This document shows, piece by piece, positions 35,966 through 47,200 of a stretch of DNA of 64,000 bases (the stretch's first letter is position 1; each line of letters begins with the position of its first letter). Under the pieces are notes generated by a model. The model was not told the DNA's origin. It did no database searches and saw nothing but the letters and a program-made list of their open reading frames with translations. The translations under genes and the position numbers were made by a program. The DNA comes from Pagrus major (lineage: Eukaryota; Chordata; Actinopteri; Spariformes; Sparidae). The stretch lies in contig NC_133235.1 of NCBI RefSeq assembly GCF_040436345.1, forward strand, positions 18,190,660 through 18,254,659, in the 5' to 3' direction.

Positions 35966-36159
35966 GTTATCTCATCGCGTAAAGCACCGGACAGTTTACT
36001 GAAAGTACTGAGTACTTACGTTACTCTTTATCTCTGAGAGTAAATCGATTCCCTCTGGTAGGATGTAGATTAATAAATGTGTCAGTGATGGAGCAAGGGG
36101 CTCATATGGCCTATTTTACTCAAAGCGAGAGTAAAAATACTCTATTACAAGCGGTGGTA

Positions 36160-36890
36160 GATTGTAACTAAGTACATTTACTCAATTACTGGAACTAAGT
36201 ACAATTTTGAGGTACCTGTGCTTTACTTGAGTATTTCCACCCCACTACTGTACATACTGGAGGCAAATATTGTACTTTAAACTCACTACATTGATTTGAT
36301 GACTTTAGTTACTAGTTACTTTTCAGATTACATGTTGCATCAGAGCCAAATGAGTGAATGTTTGAATTATATATATGTAGATTTACTTTTACTTGTACTT
36401 TTGATTCTTAATGTAAGTACATTGAATATCAGATACTTTAAGACTTTTACTCAAGTACTATTTATATGAGTGACTTGACATTTATCGTGACATCTTTTAC
36501 TCAAGTATGACTTTTTGGACTTTATACATCACTGGTTACAAGTAAAAGTCTTGCAATCAAAATCTTACTTAAGTATAAGTAGCCTACATAATTGGGCAAT
36601 CAGCATCAAAATAATACTTAAAATACCAAAAGTAAAAGTAGTCATTTAGCAGAATATAGACCCACTTTAAGTAGCAAAAGTAAGAGTAATCATTTTGTAA
36701 AATACAGTGTTGTAAAAAGTACCCAAACATCATACTTTAAAAGTAAAGATATCGTTTTAAAATATTACTTTGGTTAAAGAAAATGTCACTCATAAGAATA
36801 ATACTTGAGTAAAAGAGTCTTAAAGTAGCCTATCTAATAATAAGTGTACTTCAGTATTCAAAATATTTTTTTTGGCAATAAATGTACTTA
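36160..36890. repeat. Tandem-like copies of the agtaaaagt repeat family
   Basis: Phrases ttacttgagtatttccaccc, ttttactcaagta and the reverse agtaaaagt recur many times in both orientations. The sequence gtgttgtaaaaagtaccc (about 36707) matches the opening of 5464-5880 and tactggaggcaaatattgta matches tgcctccaaa at 5800 and 44490. It looks like two or three head-to-head copies. Confidence 0.7.
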
Positions 36891-37010
36891 AAGCAACATT
36901 ATGTAGAAATTGGCCCCCCACAGTTTCTGAGTGCAACACCACTGTCGTAAATACAAATCCCAGGTCTGTAACAATTAGTCAGACTTAATGTAGGTGCTAA
37001 CTACAAACAA
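36887..37010 (+). repeat. Fragment of a dispersed repeat
   Basis: The start ttaaagcaacattatgtaga resembles the ends of other TTAAAG-type elements in the window. Only this end is seen. Confidence 0.4.
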
Positions 37011-37239
37011 AACTCATCACGTCATAACAATGTTATGTGCTGAAAACTAAACTGTAAAACTGTAAAAAGTGCAAAGAAATAAACGGATACAACTCTGCCT
37101 GTTATCAGTAATCTATCAGTTTCCTTTCTTTAGTTTTTATTGAGAAATAAATGGCTTTTAATTTCATATATATATTTTCATATTTATAGAATATTTCATG
37201 GAACAAAAAGTGTGACTCCACACTCGGTTTCTTTCCCAT

Positions 37240-38218
37240 TTTATTGTGATCCATAGGAACTTGGTAATTTCATTAAGGCATAATGAGCCTGGAGCCAGAT
37301 TACAAACTGCTACTCAGTCCTGAAGCATTATATGAATTGGAAAAAGTCAATCATACAACAATAACAACTGATTATGCAAATTATAAACATGTAACATATT
37401 TCACATATTGTACTTGGCATAATGAATAAATCATCATATGATGGCTACATTATAAAAAAATGTACATATTGTTAAAGTGTGCCTCATATTGTATAAAACT
37501 CGCACTGGCAGTCTAAAATCTAAGAAATACTGTCCTTCATAAAACAGCAGCAGCGCTCACACTGAGCACCTATTCTCAAAAACAAAACAAAAACATGACA
37601 TTTCAGTTTGCAGAAGGTGAAATTCACACTAGGTTTACTTCTATTCATTATCTCAGTTTGCAGTCATTTGCTGACGGTGAGTGGGTGCTCATCATTTTCC
37701 CGGGAGTTTATTCATAGCTCTGAATCTGTGAAGTACTTGACAGTATAAAAATAGTTCCACTCTATTAACAACATAATCCTCTGATATAGATTTTTCGTGT
37801 AAAGACTGAGAAGGCAGCCAAGAAAAAATACAATATGAAATTTAATCCCAACCAGCAATGCAGATTTTGTGAAATATTATTTACAGACACACCTGTACAA
37901 CAGTGGCTGCACCAAATAATGACTTAGTATAGCCTACATAAAAGCCTACATTCTCCTGTTTCCTTCAGTACAAATACTAAATCAATACCATAGTGGGCCT
38001 GTGCGTGCTCTGTCTTTTGCACCAAACTATGTTGTAAAGTGCCTTTAAGACAAAGATCAGTCCAAGTCTCTGTGATGCTCGACTGAGCTGGTTATATCAG
38101 AGTCCTCTAGACATCCAGAGCTCCTCCTCCCCGTCCTTCATCATCCTCCCATCTTCAACCTCAACTTCAGCCTCTTCATCGTTCTCCCAGAGACAGCTCA
38201 CACTGTCTTAGATGGATG
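37240..38218 (-). other. Probable 3' UTR of colec12
   Basis: It follows the candidate stop at 38219-38221. Minus-strand AATAAA signals occur at 37240-37245 and 37707-37712. Sequence is non-repetitive and A+T-rich. A frame reading ENDEEAEVEVED (minus, about 38130-38190) lies in it and is rejected as coding below. Confidence 0.45.
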
Positions 38219-38238
38219 CTATAAAACTGGAACTTTCA
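38219..38238 (-). CDS. colec12: colec12 last coding exon (candidate)
   Basis: Acceptor TGTTCTCTTCACAG follows a strong pyrimidine tract. In phase 1 it gives LKVPVL-stop, making the C-terminus CERASDLKVPVL. Mammalian collectin-12 likewise ends with about ten residues after the last cysteine, closing with leucine. The matching donor (GACC then GTCAGT at 40579/40578) is weak. The alternative is read-through in exon 7 giving a longer tail ending HLASCF. Confidence 0.5.
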
Positions 38239-41200
38239 CTGTGAAGAGAACAACAAAAATAAAACACATAAGATACATTTAAATGATGTGCTGACAGGCT
38301 GGTATATTGACAGTTATAGCAACATTAGTATCATAACTCAGGATAGTAATATTGTATGGAGGACTGAAACTGCCAAAATCAAAAATAAAATAAATAAATG
38401 AATGGCTCAATAAATAAGTATATACGTCATTAAAAGCGTACAAATCTAAAAATACTTCTAAAAATAAATGAATGACTACATAGTCACATAAACTGACACC
38501 TCTTTTTTAAATTTGCTTCTGTCTTTATTTAGATATGTATTCATTCCCCTATTTATTTATTTTCCCATTTGCTTCTCCATTTTATTTACTAATGTATTAA
38601 TTTTAAGTACATTTATTTATCAAAATATTTATTTACATTTGTTGTCATGTATTTGTCTATGTATTATCTTGCAAAATGCAAAAGGAAATGAATATAGAAA
38701 TGATTACGTAAATACATGAATTAAAAAGTAATTACATTAATAGATAAAATGCTAAATTAAATTGTAATCTAATTTTTTTCTGCATTTAATGGCATATAAT
38801 TGATTCTTTGAGCCATTTATTTATTATCGATTTTGGCAGTTTCTGTCCTCCATAATATGCAACCTTATTGTAAGGATGAAGACACGTGCGTAAAAATGTT
38901 TCACCATGGAATGATGACACGAACAGGACTTTAATTTTTAAGGTAAACTTTAGCAAGATGTTGCTTTTTGGTTTGCCCCAAGAATGGGATAATCTAAACT
39001 TGCATTGTCAAAAAGCTGAATAATAAGATGATTTTCTTAGTTCATTAAAAGTAGACATTTTGGAGATTAATGGTTTTCACAGGACAGCAACAATGTGTTT
39101 ATATATTTATCTCAAAATCAGCCCTCTCGTGTCTGAGGTTTCATATTTAGACAAAAAAAACTTTGTTTGGGGTCACATTTCTAATGGGAGTGTCATATCA
39201 CAGACATCTGATGTGCATTCCCTGAAGTCACCTAAAGTACATGAATGAGCCACACTGTCACAGTGGGTGATATGTTCCTCCATTGATATAAATGAAAGCA
39301 CTGATAGTGATTGTTTCCAAGGTCAAGAAGGACAGATCCTGAGGGTGCCCAGAATCATGGACAGTTTGTACATATACATTTTGACGGCAACTGAATAACT
39401 CTCCTGATGAGGACCCTGCGATATGGTCAAAAGGTCACGAACTGGAATATCTTAAGCTGATATGTTTTGTCAATGAGCACTGTAGTCCAATTTACACCAT
39501 CCAGGTGGTTTAAATACCAGCACTCACTACAACATTAAAAGTGTATTAATCCCCAAATAGTTCCCAACAAGTACACAATTTACTCATGTTTTACTAACTA
39601 ACTTCAACATCTGCAGCAAACTGCTGTGGATGTTTTACCAGTCTGTGGTTGCCAGTGTCCTCTTTTACACTGTGGTGTGCTGGGGGGGCAGCACATCCAA
39701 GACACATCCAAACTGGATAAACTGATCAGGCGGGCCGGCTCTGTGGTCGGCATGAAGCTCGACCCTCTGGTGACGGTGGCAGAGAGGAGGACACTGGAAA
39801 AACTGCTGGATATTATGGACAATACCAGCCACCCTCTGCACACCATCATCAGCGACCAGCGGAGCCTGTTCAGTGAAAGACTGCTCCTTCCCAAGTGTAG
39901 GACCAACAGACTTAAGAACTCCTTTGTCCCTCATGCCATCAGGCTGTACAACTCCTCACTTGGGGGGAGGAGGAAATAGATAGCCGGCAATACTGCAATA
40001 CTGTGTCACTGTGCAATAACTTATTTATCTATTTACCTATTTATTCACATACATACCTGGACACTCTTACTTTCGTGCAATAATTTCTGTACAATAACAC
40101 ATATACAGTCCTCTACATTTATATTTATTTTATTCTATTTTATTTTATTTTATTTTATTTTATTTTATTTTTATTGTATTCTATTGTATTTTGTTCTATT
40201 CCTATCTTTATTTTCTATTTTTAGCTAAGAGTTTATTGTGAACTGTATGCTGCTGGAAATTCAATTTCCCTGAGGGAGTCATCCCAACGGGATCAATAAA
40301 GTGAAGTCTAAGTCTAAGTCTAAGTCTAACTGTTCAGTTACCTCTGTTCCTGGACATTAGATTACTGCGACTCGTTTTTAGAGATTTATATCTTAAGTAC
40401 GATTGAATGGACTGGAATGAACTGAGTCACAGTCTGAAAATATTGAGAGATGAGCAAACACATTGTTGGTGTAGGAAAATATAGAATAGTCCCAGCTGTA
40501 TCCTTCAAAAACAACTAGCCAAATGCACACACACTCCAATAGGAGACCTAAAAAGTCTGATATAAAGAGAGTACTGACGGTCAGAAGCACGTTCACAGAT
40601 GAAACCGATGCGGTCAGTGCAGTAGAAATCGTTCCAGTTGGCGTTATGGATAAGCCCAGCGCAGTCCTCGCCGTGTTCGTGTCCGTGGGTCCAGTTATCA
40701 GGCTGGCCGGGCTTCCACTTCCTGAGAGCAGCAGCATGAACAATATATCAAAGTTCAAGCATCATACAATGTGTTTGTTAGTTACATTCATATGATCACA
40801 GATTCACTCTGTATATTTGTTGTAAAACCAATTTGGCTCACTTGAACACAGGTAAAGTTCCATCCACCCATTTCCAGACATTCTCCTCCTCCCTGTCAGT
40901 GAGGCCGAGCCAGAAATAACCTTTTCCTGCAATTGCGTTTCTCACAAATGTCTACGGACAGAGGAGCAGAAGGACAATTAGTTTAGAAAAATAAGTCTTC
41001 GATTTTAAGTTCTTTCATAAAATAGTTTGTTTCATTCATTGTTAGTGAATGCATTAAAGTAACTACCAGGGTCTATGTTTATTTACCTGTTCCTCATTAT
41101 CATTAATAATGAGCATATGAGATGACATGTTGGCACAAAACTGGCTGGACTCGTCAAAGTTAAGTCTCTGAGACACAGAGGAGAAGTAGTAGCAGCTGTC

Positions 41201-44200
41201 TCCAAACTTTCTGAATCCAGATGGGCAACCTGGAATGAGTCATTTACAGAATATTACAATATGGAAGTAAAATCACATCTTATGTTGTATCAGAATTTAT
41301 TTTACAGCCTTCTGTAATCATTGAGCTCACCGGGTGTTGGAGCAGTGGCCACAGGGGGCTGGACCTGCCGGGACACGGTGCCTTCTGCTTCCACTGCTGG
41401 TTTGGGAGGTTGAGGTGGTTTGGGGGTTTCAGGGACCTGAGCAGACCGAGTGGGCTGAGGAGGCTTTGAAAGTGGAGGCGGTACAGGTGCAGGCAGCCCT
41501 GGTAGCCCAGGTGGACCGGCAGGGCCGATGGGTCCAACAGGACCGCGAGGCCCCTCCACCCCTGCAGGACCTGCTGCTCCTCTGGGCCCCTGTGGCCCTG
41601 CCGGTCCTGGCATCCCTGGCTGTCCGTCCCTACCAGGAAGTCCTGGAATCCCAGGGTCACCTTTCTCACCAGGGCTTCCAGGTCGGCCTCCAGACCCTCT
41701 TGACCCTTTGGTCCCTGGAAGACCTCGAGGCCCGGATGCACCCTTTGGCCCTGTCCCACCCGGTGGTCCAACAGCACCTTTCTCTCCTTTAAGTCCCACC
41801 AACCCTGGCATCCCTTTGTCTCCTTTATCACCCTTTTGTCCTGTCTGGCCCACTGGCCCCTGGGGACCCTTGTCACCCCTGGGGCCTCTTGGACCTGGTG
41901 GGCCTGAAACACAATGACAGCAGATGAGTGGACTATATGTGTCAGAATATGCTGTTAAGACCCATTTATGTCCGCGTTACGTACAAAAATACACAAGTCC
42001 ATCTCAAACGATGGAGCCGTAACTGTCCGCACACTTCCCTGCATCTGTTGCGTTTGCATTGATGCTAAGCCATACATCCACTACAGGTCAGCACAGAGTC
42101 GAGAGTTCCTGACAACAACAAACATGAACGCGATGGAGGACGTTGCGATAATTGTCTGTTAGGAAAGAGGCAAAAGCGGAGGCAGGGTTGTAGTCTGTGA
42201 GGCCTTAAACACATCACGACATGTGGATGGGGAATTCTGTTCACTACCAACGACAGAAATTGATTGATTCCAGGCGGTACTGCTCCTTTTTGTCAGCACT
42301 TTGTTTTCTTTTAAATAAATAAATAAATGAGGCTTTACTGTTGAGGTCTTAACATGTTTCACAAGGCAAACTTGTAATCTATTTCTTGTACTCAGTATTT
42401 TTAGTCAAATATTATTAGTGTGATAGAGACTAGAGGTATAACCCTACTCAAAGTCATTCTTTTGGATGGAAATCCTTTCACTGAGTTGGGGCCAAAATTT
42501 GGCGCAGTTGATTTGAAATGCTCTGAATCTATTCCTAGTTTTTATAAAACAAGTGTAAGACAGTTGGGTAGATGTACTAATTTTATAAAAAACGTACTAT
42601 CTATACATAGTAATACACAAAATAATTAATTCTGCATGCCACAGCTTTCGCTTATATTTGGATGTGAGTTATATGCATGCTGTTTCTGACTAAATTAAAT
42701 GAAGCCATCTTATGACATCAACATTTTTGACCATTTCCACAAAATTTTCGACTGATTAATCTGTACTGATAGGACGTTTTACATGAGGGCTCCATACACA
42801 AAGTCAAGGTAATGTCATTGTGTACCTTAGATCATTTCTATTATTATATTGGCCTTTAAAAATCTGTTACTGGTCAACCTCTAATTTCCATACACAAAGT
42901 ACACCTTGTGATCTTACCCTGCAGGATGGTGAAGTTGGTGATGAGCTGTGAGTGCTTGCTGTCCACCAGCTTCATCTCCTCCATCACCATAGAGAGGCTG
43001 CTGACCTCTTTGTCCAACCTGGCTGTCAGCTCATCCTGCTGGGCGCGCAGCTCTTTGCCATCCGCCTGGGCCTCCGTCACACTCCCATTCAGCCCCACTA
43101 ACAGGTCTGTGTGTCGCATCACTGTCTCAGCGCAGGACCTCAGGCCATTCAGGTCGGAGCTGATGGCGCCCAGGAGCTGCGAGGCGAAGCTCACGTTTCC
43201 AGTCACACGGTCCATGTTGTTCTCATGTCTGTCCAGTCGCGCTTCCATCTCATCAAACTTAGATGAGGTGGCGTTATCGTGGTCTCTCTGGTGGTCCATC
43301 AGCTCGCGCAGGCTCTGGTCGTGCCCCTCAGCCAGAACTGAGGCGTTCTGGATCTGGCTGGCTAGCGTGCTGAGCTGAGCCCCCAAGTCATCCAGAGCAT
43401 CTCCATTGGACCGGGCCAGGGCTGAGTTGTTGGCAGCCAAAACCTGGAGGTTCTGGACCTTTTCCTTCAGCCACTCCGTGTCAGCCCGAGTCTGCCTGGC
43501 TGTCTGCTGCAGACCCTGATAGTCGTTCTTCAGTTTCTGCACAGCCTGGCCTGCGTCTTCCACCGTCTTCTGCAGCGCGCTGAGCAGATTCCGTTGCTGG
43601 GACTGAGTGATGTTCAGTGCGCTGACACTGACCTGGGTCTGGCTCTGCTCTTTGACCTGGCTCTGTATGTCTGACTGGAGCCGTGCAGTGTCTGTCTGGA
43701 GGTCGTCAATCATGCCACTGTAGGAGGCTAAGGTCTGGTTGACCCCAAGCAGTGAGGCCGCGTTGCCCTCCAGAAAACTCTGCAGGAAGACGTGGCCGTT
43801 CTGCAAGTCATCTCCTGTGATCCGAAGATCATCCAGCATGTCTCTGTTTTGGGTTGCCCTGAGGGCGATATCGTTCAGCTGGCTCTGTAATGCCTCCAGA
43901 TCTGACTTGAACGTCTTGATTTCACTTGTGGAATTAACTGACTTTGCTCCTGCCTGATCGTCTGAAAAAGTGAAAATGCAGAAAATAAAAAGAAAATCTC
44001 CATGTGCACAACAGTATATGCTATCTAATCTTGTGTTCATGAGACTTACCTAGTTTCTTCAGGTCTGTCTCCACAGCATTGATCTTGCCTCCATAGTTCT
44101 GCATGCCCTCCGTGACGTTGTCCATTCTCTGGACCACTGACAAAAGAGGGAACAGAATGTGTAAAATAGATAAGTATATTATAAACAAAGCAATGATTGA

Positions 44201-47200
44201 AGTTAAACAGACAGCAATGTGATAACAATGAGAAAAAACACCTCACAGATATGACAGACAAGTCAATTATACATATATTTACATGTAGGTATATACCAAT
44301 TATCAGATCTGATAGTCAGCATTTTTCTGATTATCTCAATCGGTGTTGTTGTTTTTTGTTTTATCTGACTGTTGATAAAATATGTTAATTTAAATATGCA
44401 CTCATTTGGCTCAGACGCAGCATGTAATCTGAAACTGGTAACTAAAGTTATTAAATGAATGTACTGTAGAGAGAAAAAGGTACAATATTTGCCTCCAAAA
44501 TGTAGTGGAGTAGAAGCATAATGTAGCAGAAAATGTAAATACTCAAGGACATAATATAACACTCTTTGGAACCATTCACCTGCTTAATGAGTGAGTTTAC
44601 TTCAAATCAGTAAAGTACATTTTGCAGCGGCAAAAATCTCAAACGTTTGATGTGGTTTTCAGGGAAAAAACAGTTTAATGACCAGATTAAAATCCTTGAA
44701 ATGGCACTCTCATTTCACTTTCATTTTACTTCATTAAACAATCCTAATCTTTTGGGTCTCATCGAATCGTGACTGATTCTGAACAGCAGAGGGCGCTGCT
44801 GTATGCATTCCCTTCCAGTGAATAACTGGAAACTGTAACAGCAATTCTGGACAAAAGGATGTTGAACAGGATGAAGAGTTTCCTACGTTTTTTGTAACCG
44901 GGCAACTCTGCATCTGTTGATCAATACAAATCTACGTCTACATCTACAGTACATTAAAAAAAAAAACTGTAGCTCATGAGCACAAACACCTCTAAACACA
45001 TTATGAATACCACACTGGCAGTACTTTCTCTCTCCTCCTCACATCTGCAATAAGAGTCCATGAACCTTTCCTCCACGGTTTGTTTTTCTGTCGGTATGTG
45101 GGCGTCTAAAAACTGCACTGGAAAACATCCTAAGCTTTCACTGTTATCATTCCAGAAGTGACAAAAACACGAAACAATAACATGCACTCGGGACAAACAA
45201 AAACACATGGGTCCAGTTTGACAGTGCGGTTGGTTAACTCCTCACTCTTTCCCTCTAAAATGTTAATTTATTTGTTTTTGTATGAGCATTATGTTTTATT
45301 TGTTGTCCATAACATTCCTTCAAGATTACTTTATTCCCCAGCACTGAGATCTAACCTTGATAATACTGACAAAAATGTAATGTGATGCAGAAATCCCTGC
45401 CACACTCTCTTTCCTGTCTTTCCTGGGGTGGAAAGATTAACAGAGGGGAATAAGAAGGTATGTCTAACATACCTTCTTATTCCCCTCTGTTAATCTTTCC
45501 ACCCCCCACAGTCCTGCATTGGAAAAGCATTATGAGTTATATAAGGTTGCTAATTTGAGTACAGCTTATTGGCTGCCTATTGTGACCCAAGTTATGAGCC
45601 ATACTAAGGCAGTTACCCAACATGAGGCCCAGCGGATTAACGCTGATCGATGCTGCAGGAGCAGACACAAACAAAGTCTTTTAAGCTCAAACAAAATGGA
45701 TTATTTGGAGGGACACCACAGAGAAACATCTTGATTAGTGCAGAAAAGTGTGTTTGAATTTGCTAGTAAACTTCAGTGTGTTGCTGTTTAAAGGGTGTCC
45801 AACAGAAAAACACAACGCTGAGCCCAGCCTGCTCTGGTTTCTTGCAAATTCAAACTATTTTGGACACTTGCAGCCATTTGTGAGTCAACCTGTGGTTCAC
45901 GAGACAACAAATTGCTACCAAGCCATAAAATCACCTCTGGGTTGTTAAGTTTGGGTAGTCGCTGCGTGGTCATCTGGTAAACATTAGAGCCAAACCATCA
46001 AAATCACATGGGCTCCACATTCACACAGACCCAAAGCTGGAAAACCAAAACAACCTGACAGCACTGACGAGGTACGGTTGAGATTAGATCTTGACATGTG
46101 GACCATGTTTTGAAAAAAGGCATTCCCCTCTGGACGAATTCAGTTCAGTCTGTTGTTGAAGTGCACGGTTCTCCAGGGTCAGGCGCCTGCATGTGGAGCA
46201 GGTAGGACGTCAACATTTTGCTGCAGGATATTTTGACAGTTTTTCTATGATTGATATGGGCCGTAAATCTGCTATGTGTAACTGGACAATACACAAAGTA
46301 CATTCCATATTGATGGCGCCTGCAATAACTTATTTTTTGTATCTATTGCCCGGGTTCAAACAGGGAGAACTAACAAAAAATTGGGATGCAGTAAGCACAA
46401 AGTTACACAATAAATCTGTTTCCAATCTCTTAAAGATATGAATTCAGTGAAGAGTAAATACTGGATTCTGTCAAGGGAGTCTCTTCAAGTGGTAAAACTT
46501 GGACTCATCCTTCTGACTTGGTTGGATTTAGTTTTACATTCTGTTGGCAGTGATATGATCCATCTCTGAGAAAAAGACAAAGGCCAAAGTTCGAATATTG
46601 TACATAGAATGAGGAAAAATAAAGAGAATTTGCTATACATAGTTCCATTGTTATATTTCATTTGTGATGATTTTAAAGGAAACACAAACATCTATCTCTA
46701 TGCTGAAATTGATCATTTTCACCAGTGGCCCTTGTGAAGTTTGTAGCCTTCAATTATGCCAAGTTATTATTTTTTTTAAATCAAAAGAAAGAAGAAAAAA
46801 AGACTTATAGTCTAAAGCCAGGCTGGCAACTCTTGAGGCTTCACTTAGTAGTGTAGCATGTTAGCATGCAAACACTTGTTAACCTCTACCAGGGCATTCA
46901 CGATTCAGCCGCATTTCTGTAGTCATCGAGTAATCCCATTAAGCAGTCGAATAGTTGATTAAATGCAGGAGATTCATCATATCGTTTAACCCAGTAATGA
47001 TGTTCAATTCTTGTCAAAAAGTTCTCTAATCAAACCAGTAAAGGGTTGACTAAACTAGGATGACTCCAGGATGATATCCAAAGAACAGTTAGTCTACAAC
47101 AGAGTGTTGACTAATGGTTTTGGTAGTCAACTAGTCAATTATTCTGCAAAACCTCTTCTACTGCAGATTTCTGGCCTTACACCAAAATATTGGACACAGT

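Larger units (their letters stand above)
35601..36100 (-). promoter_or_regulatory. Likely stam promoter region
   Basis: DNA upstream of the stam start is locally richer in CpG (gcgatgacacaccgtcggtc, gagccgctcg) than the surroundings, has no TATA box near the start, and holds the two motifs above. Beyond about 36160 it gives way to a dispersed repeat. Confidence 0.45.

Noticed and set aside
38119-38200. Minus-strand acidic frame (ENDEEAEVEVED ... ELWMSRGL)
   Set aside because: It reads well for about 30 codons, but it is out of frame with the colec12 exon that opens at 38238 and has no acceptor of its own, so it is taken as 3' UTR.
41528-41917. Plus-strand frame reading like collagen (GP-rich, 129 codons)
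   Set aside because: Gly-Pro codons (GGN CCN) are complementary to one another, so the antisense of a collagen exon also reads GP-rich. The minus frame is the real one, with regular triplets, splice sites and phase.
42908-43378. 156-codon plus-strand frame
   Set aside because: Shadow of the colec12 coiled-coil exon on the other strand.
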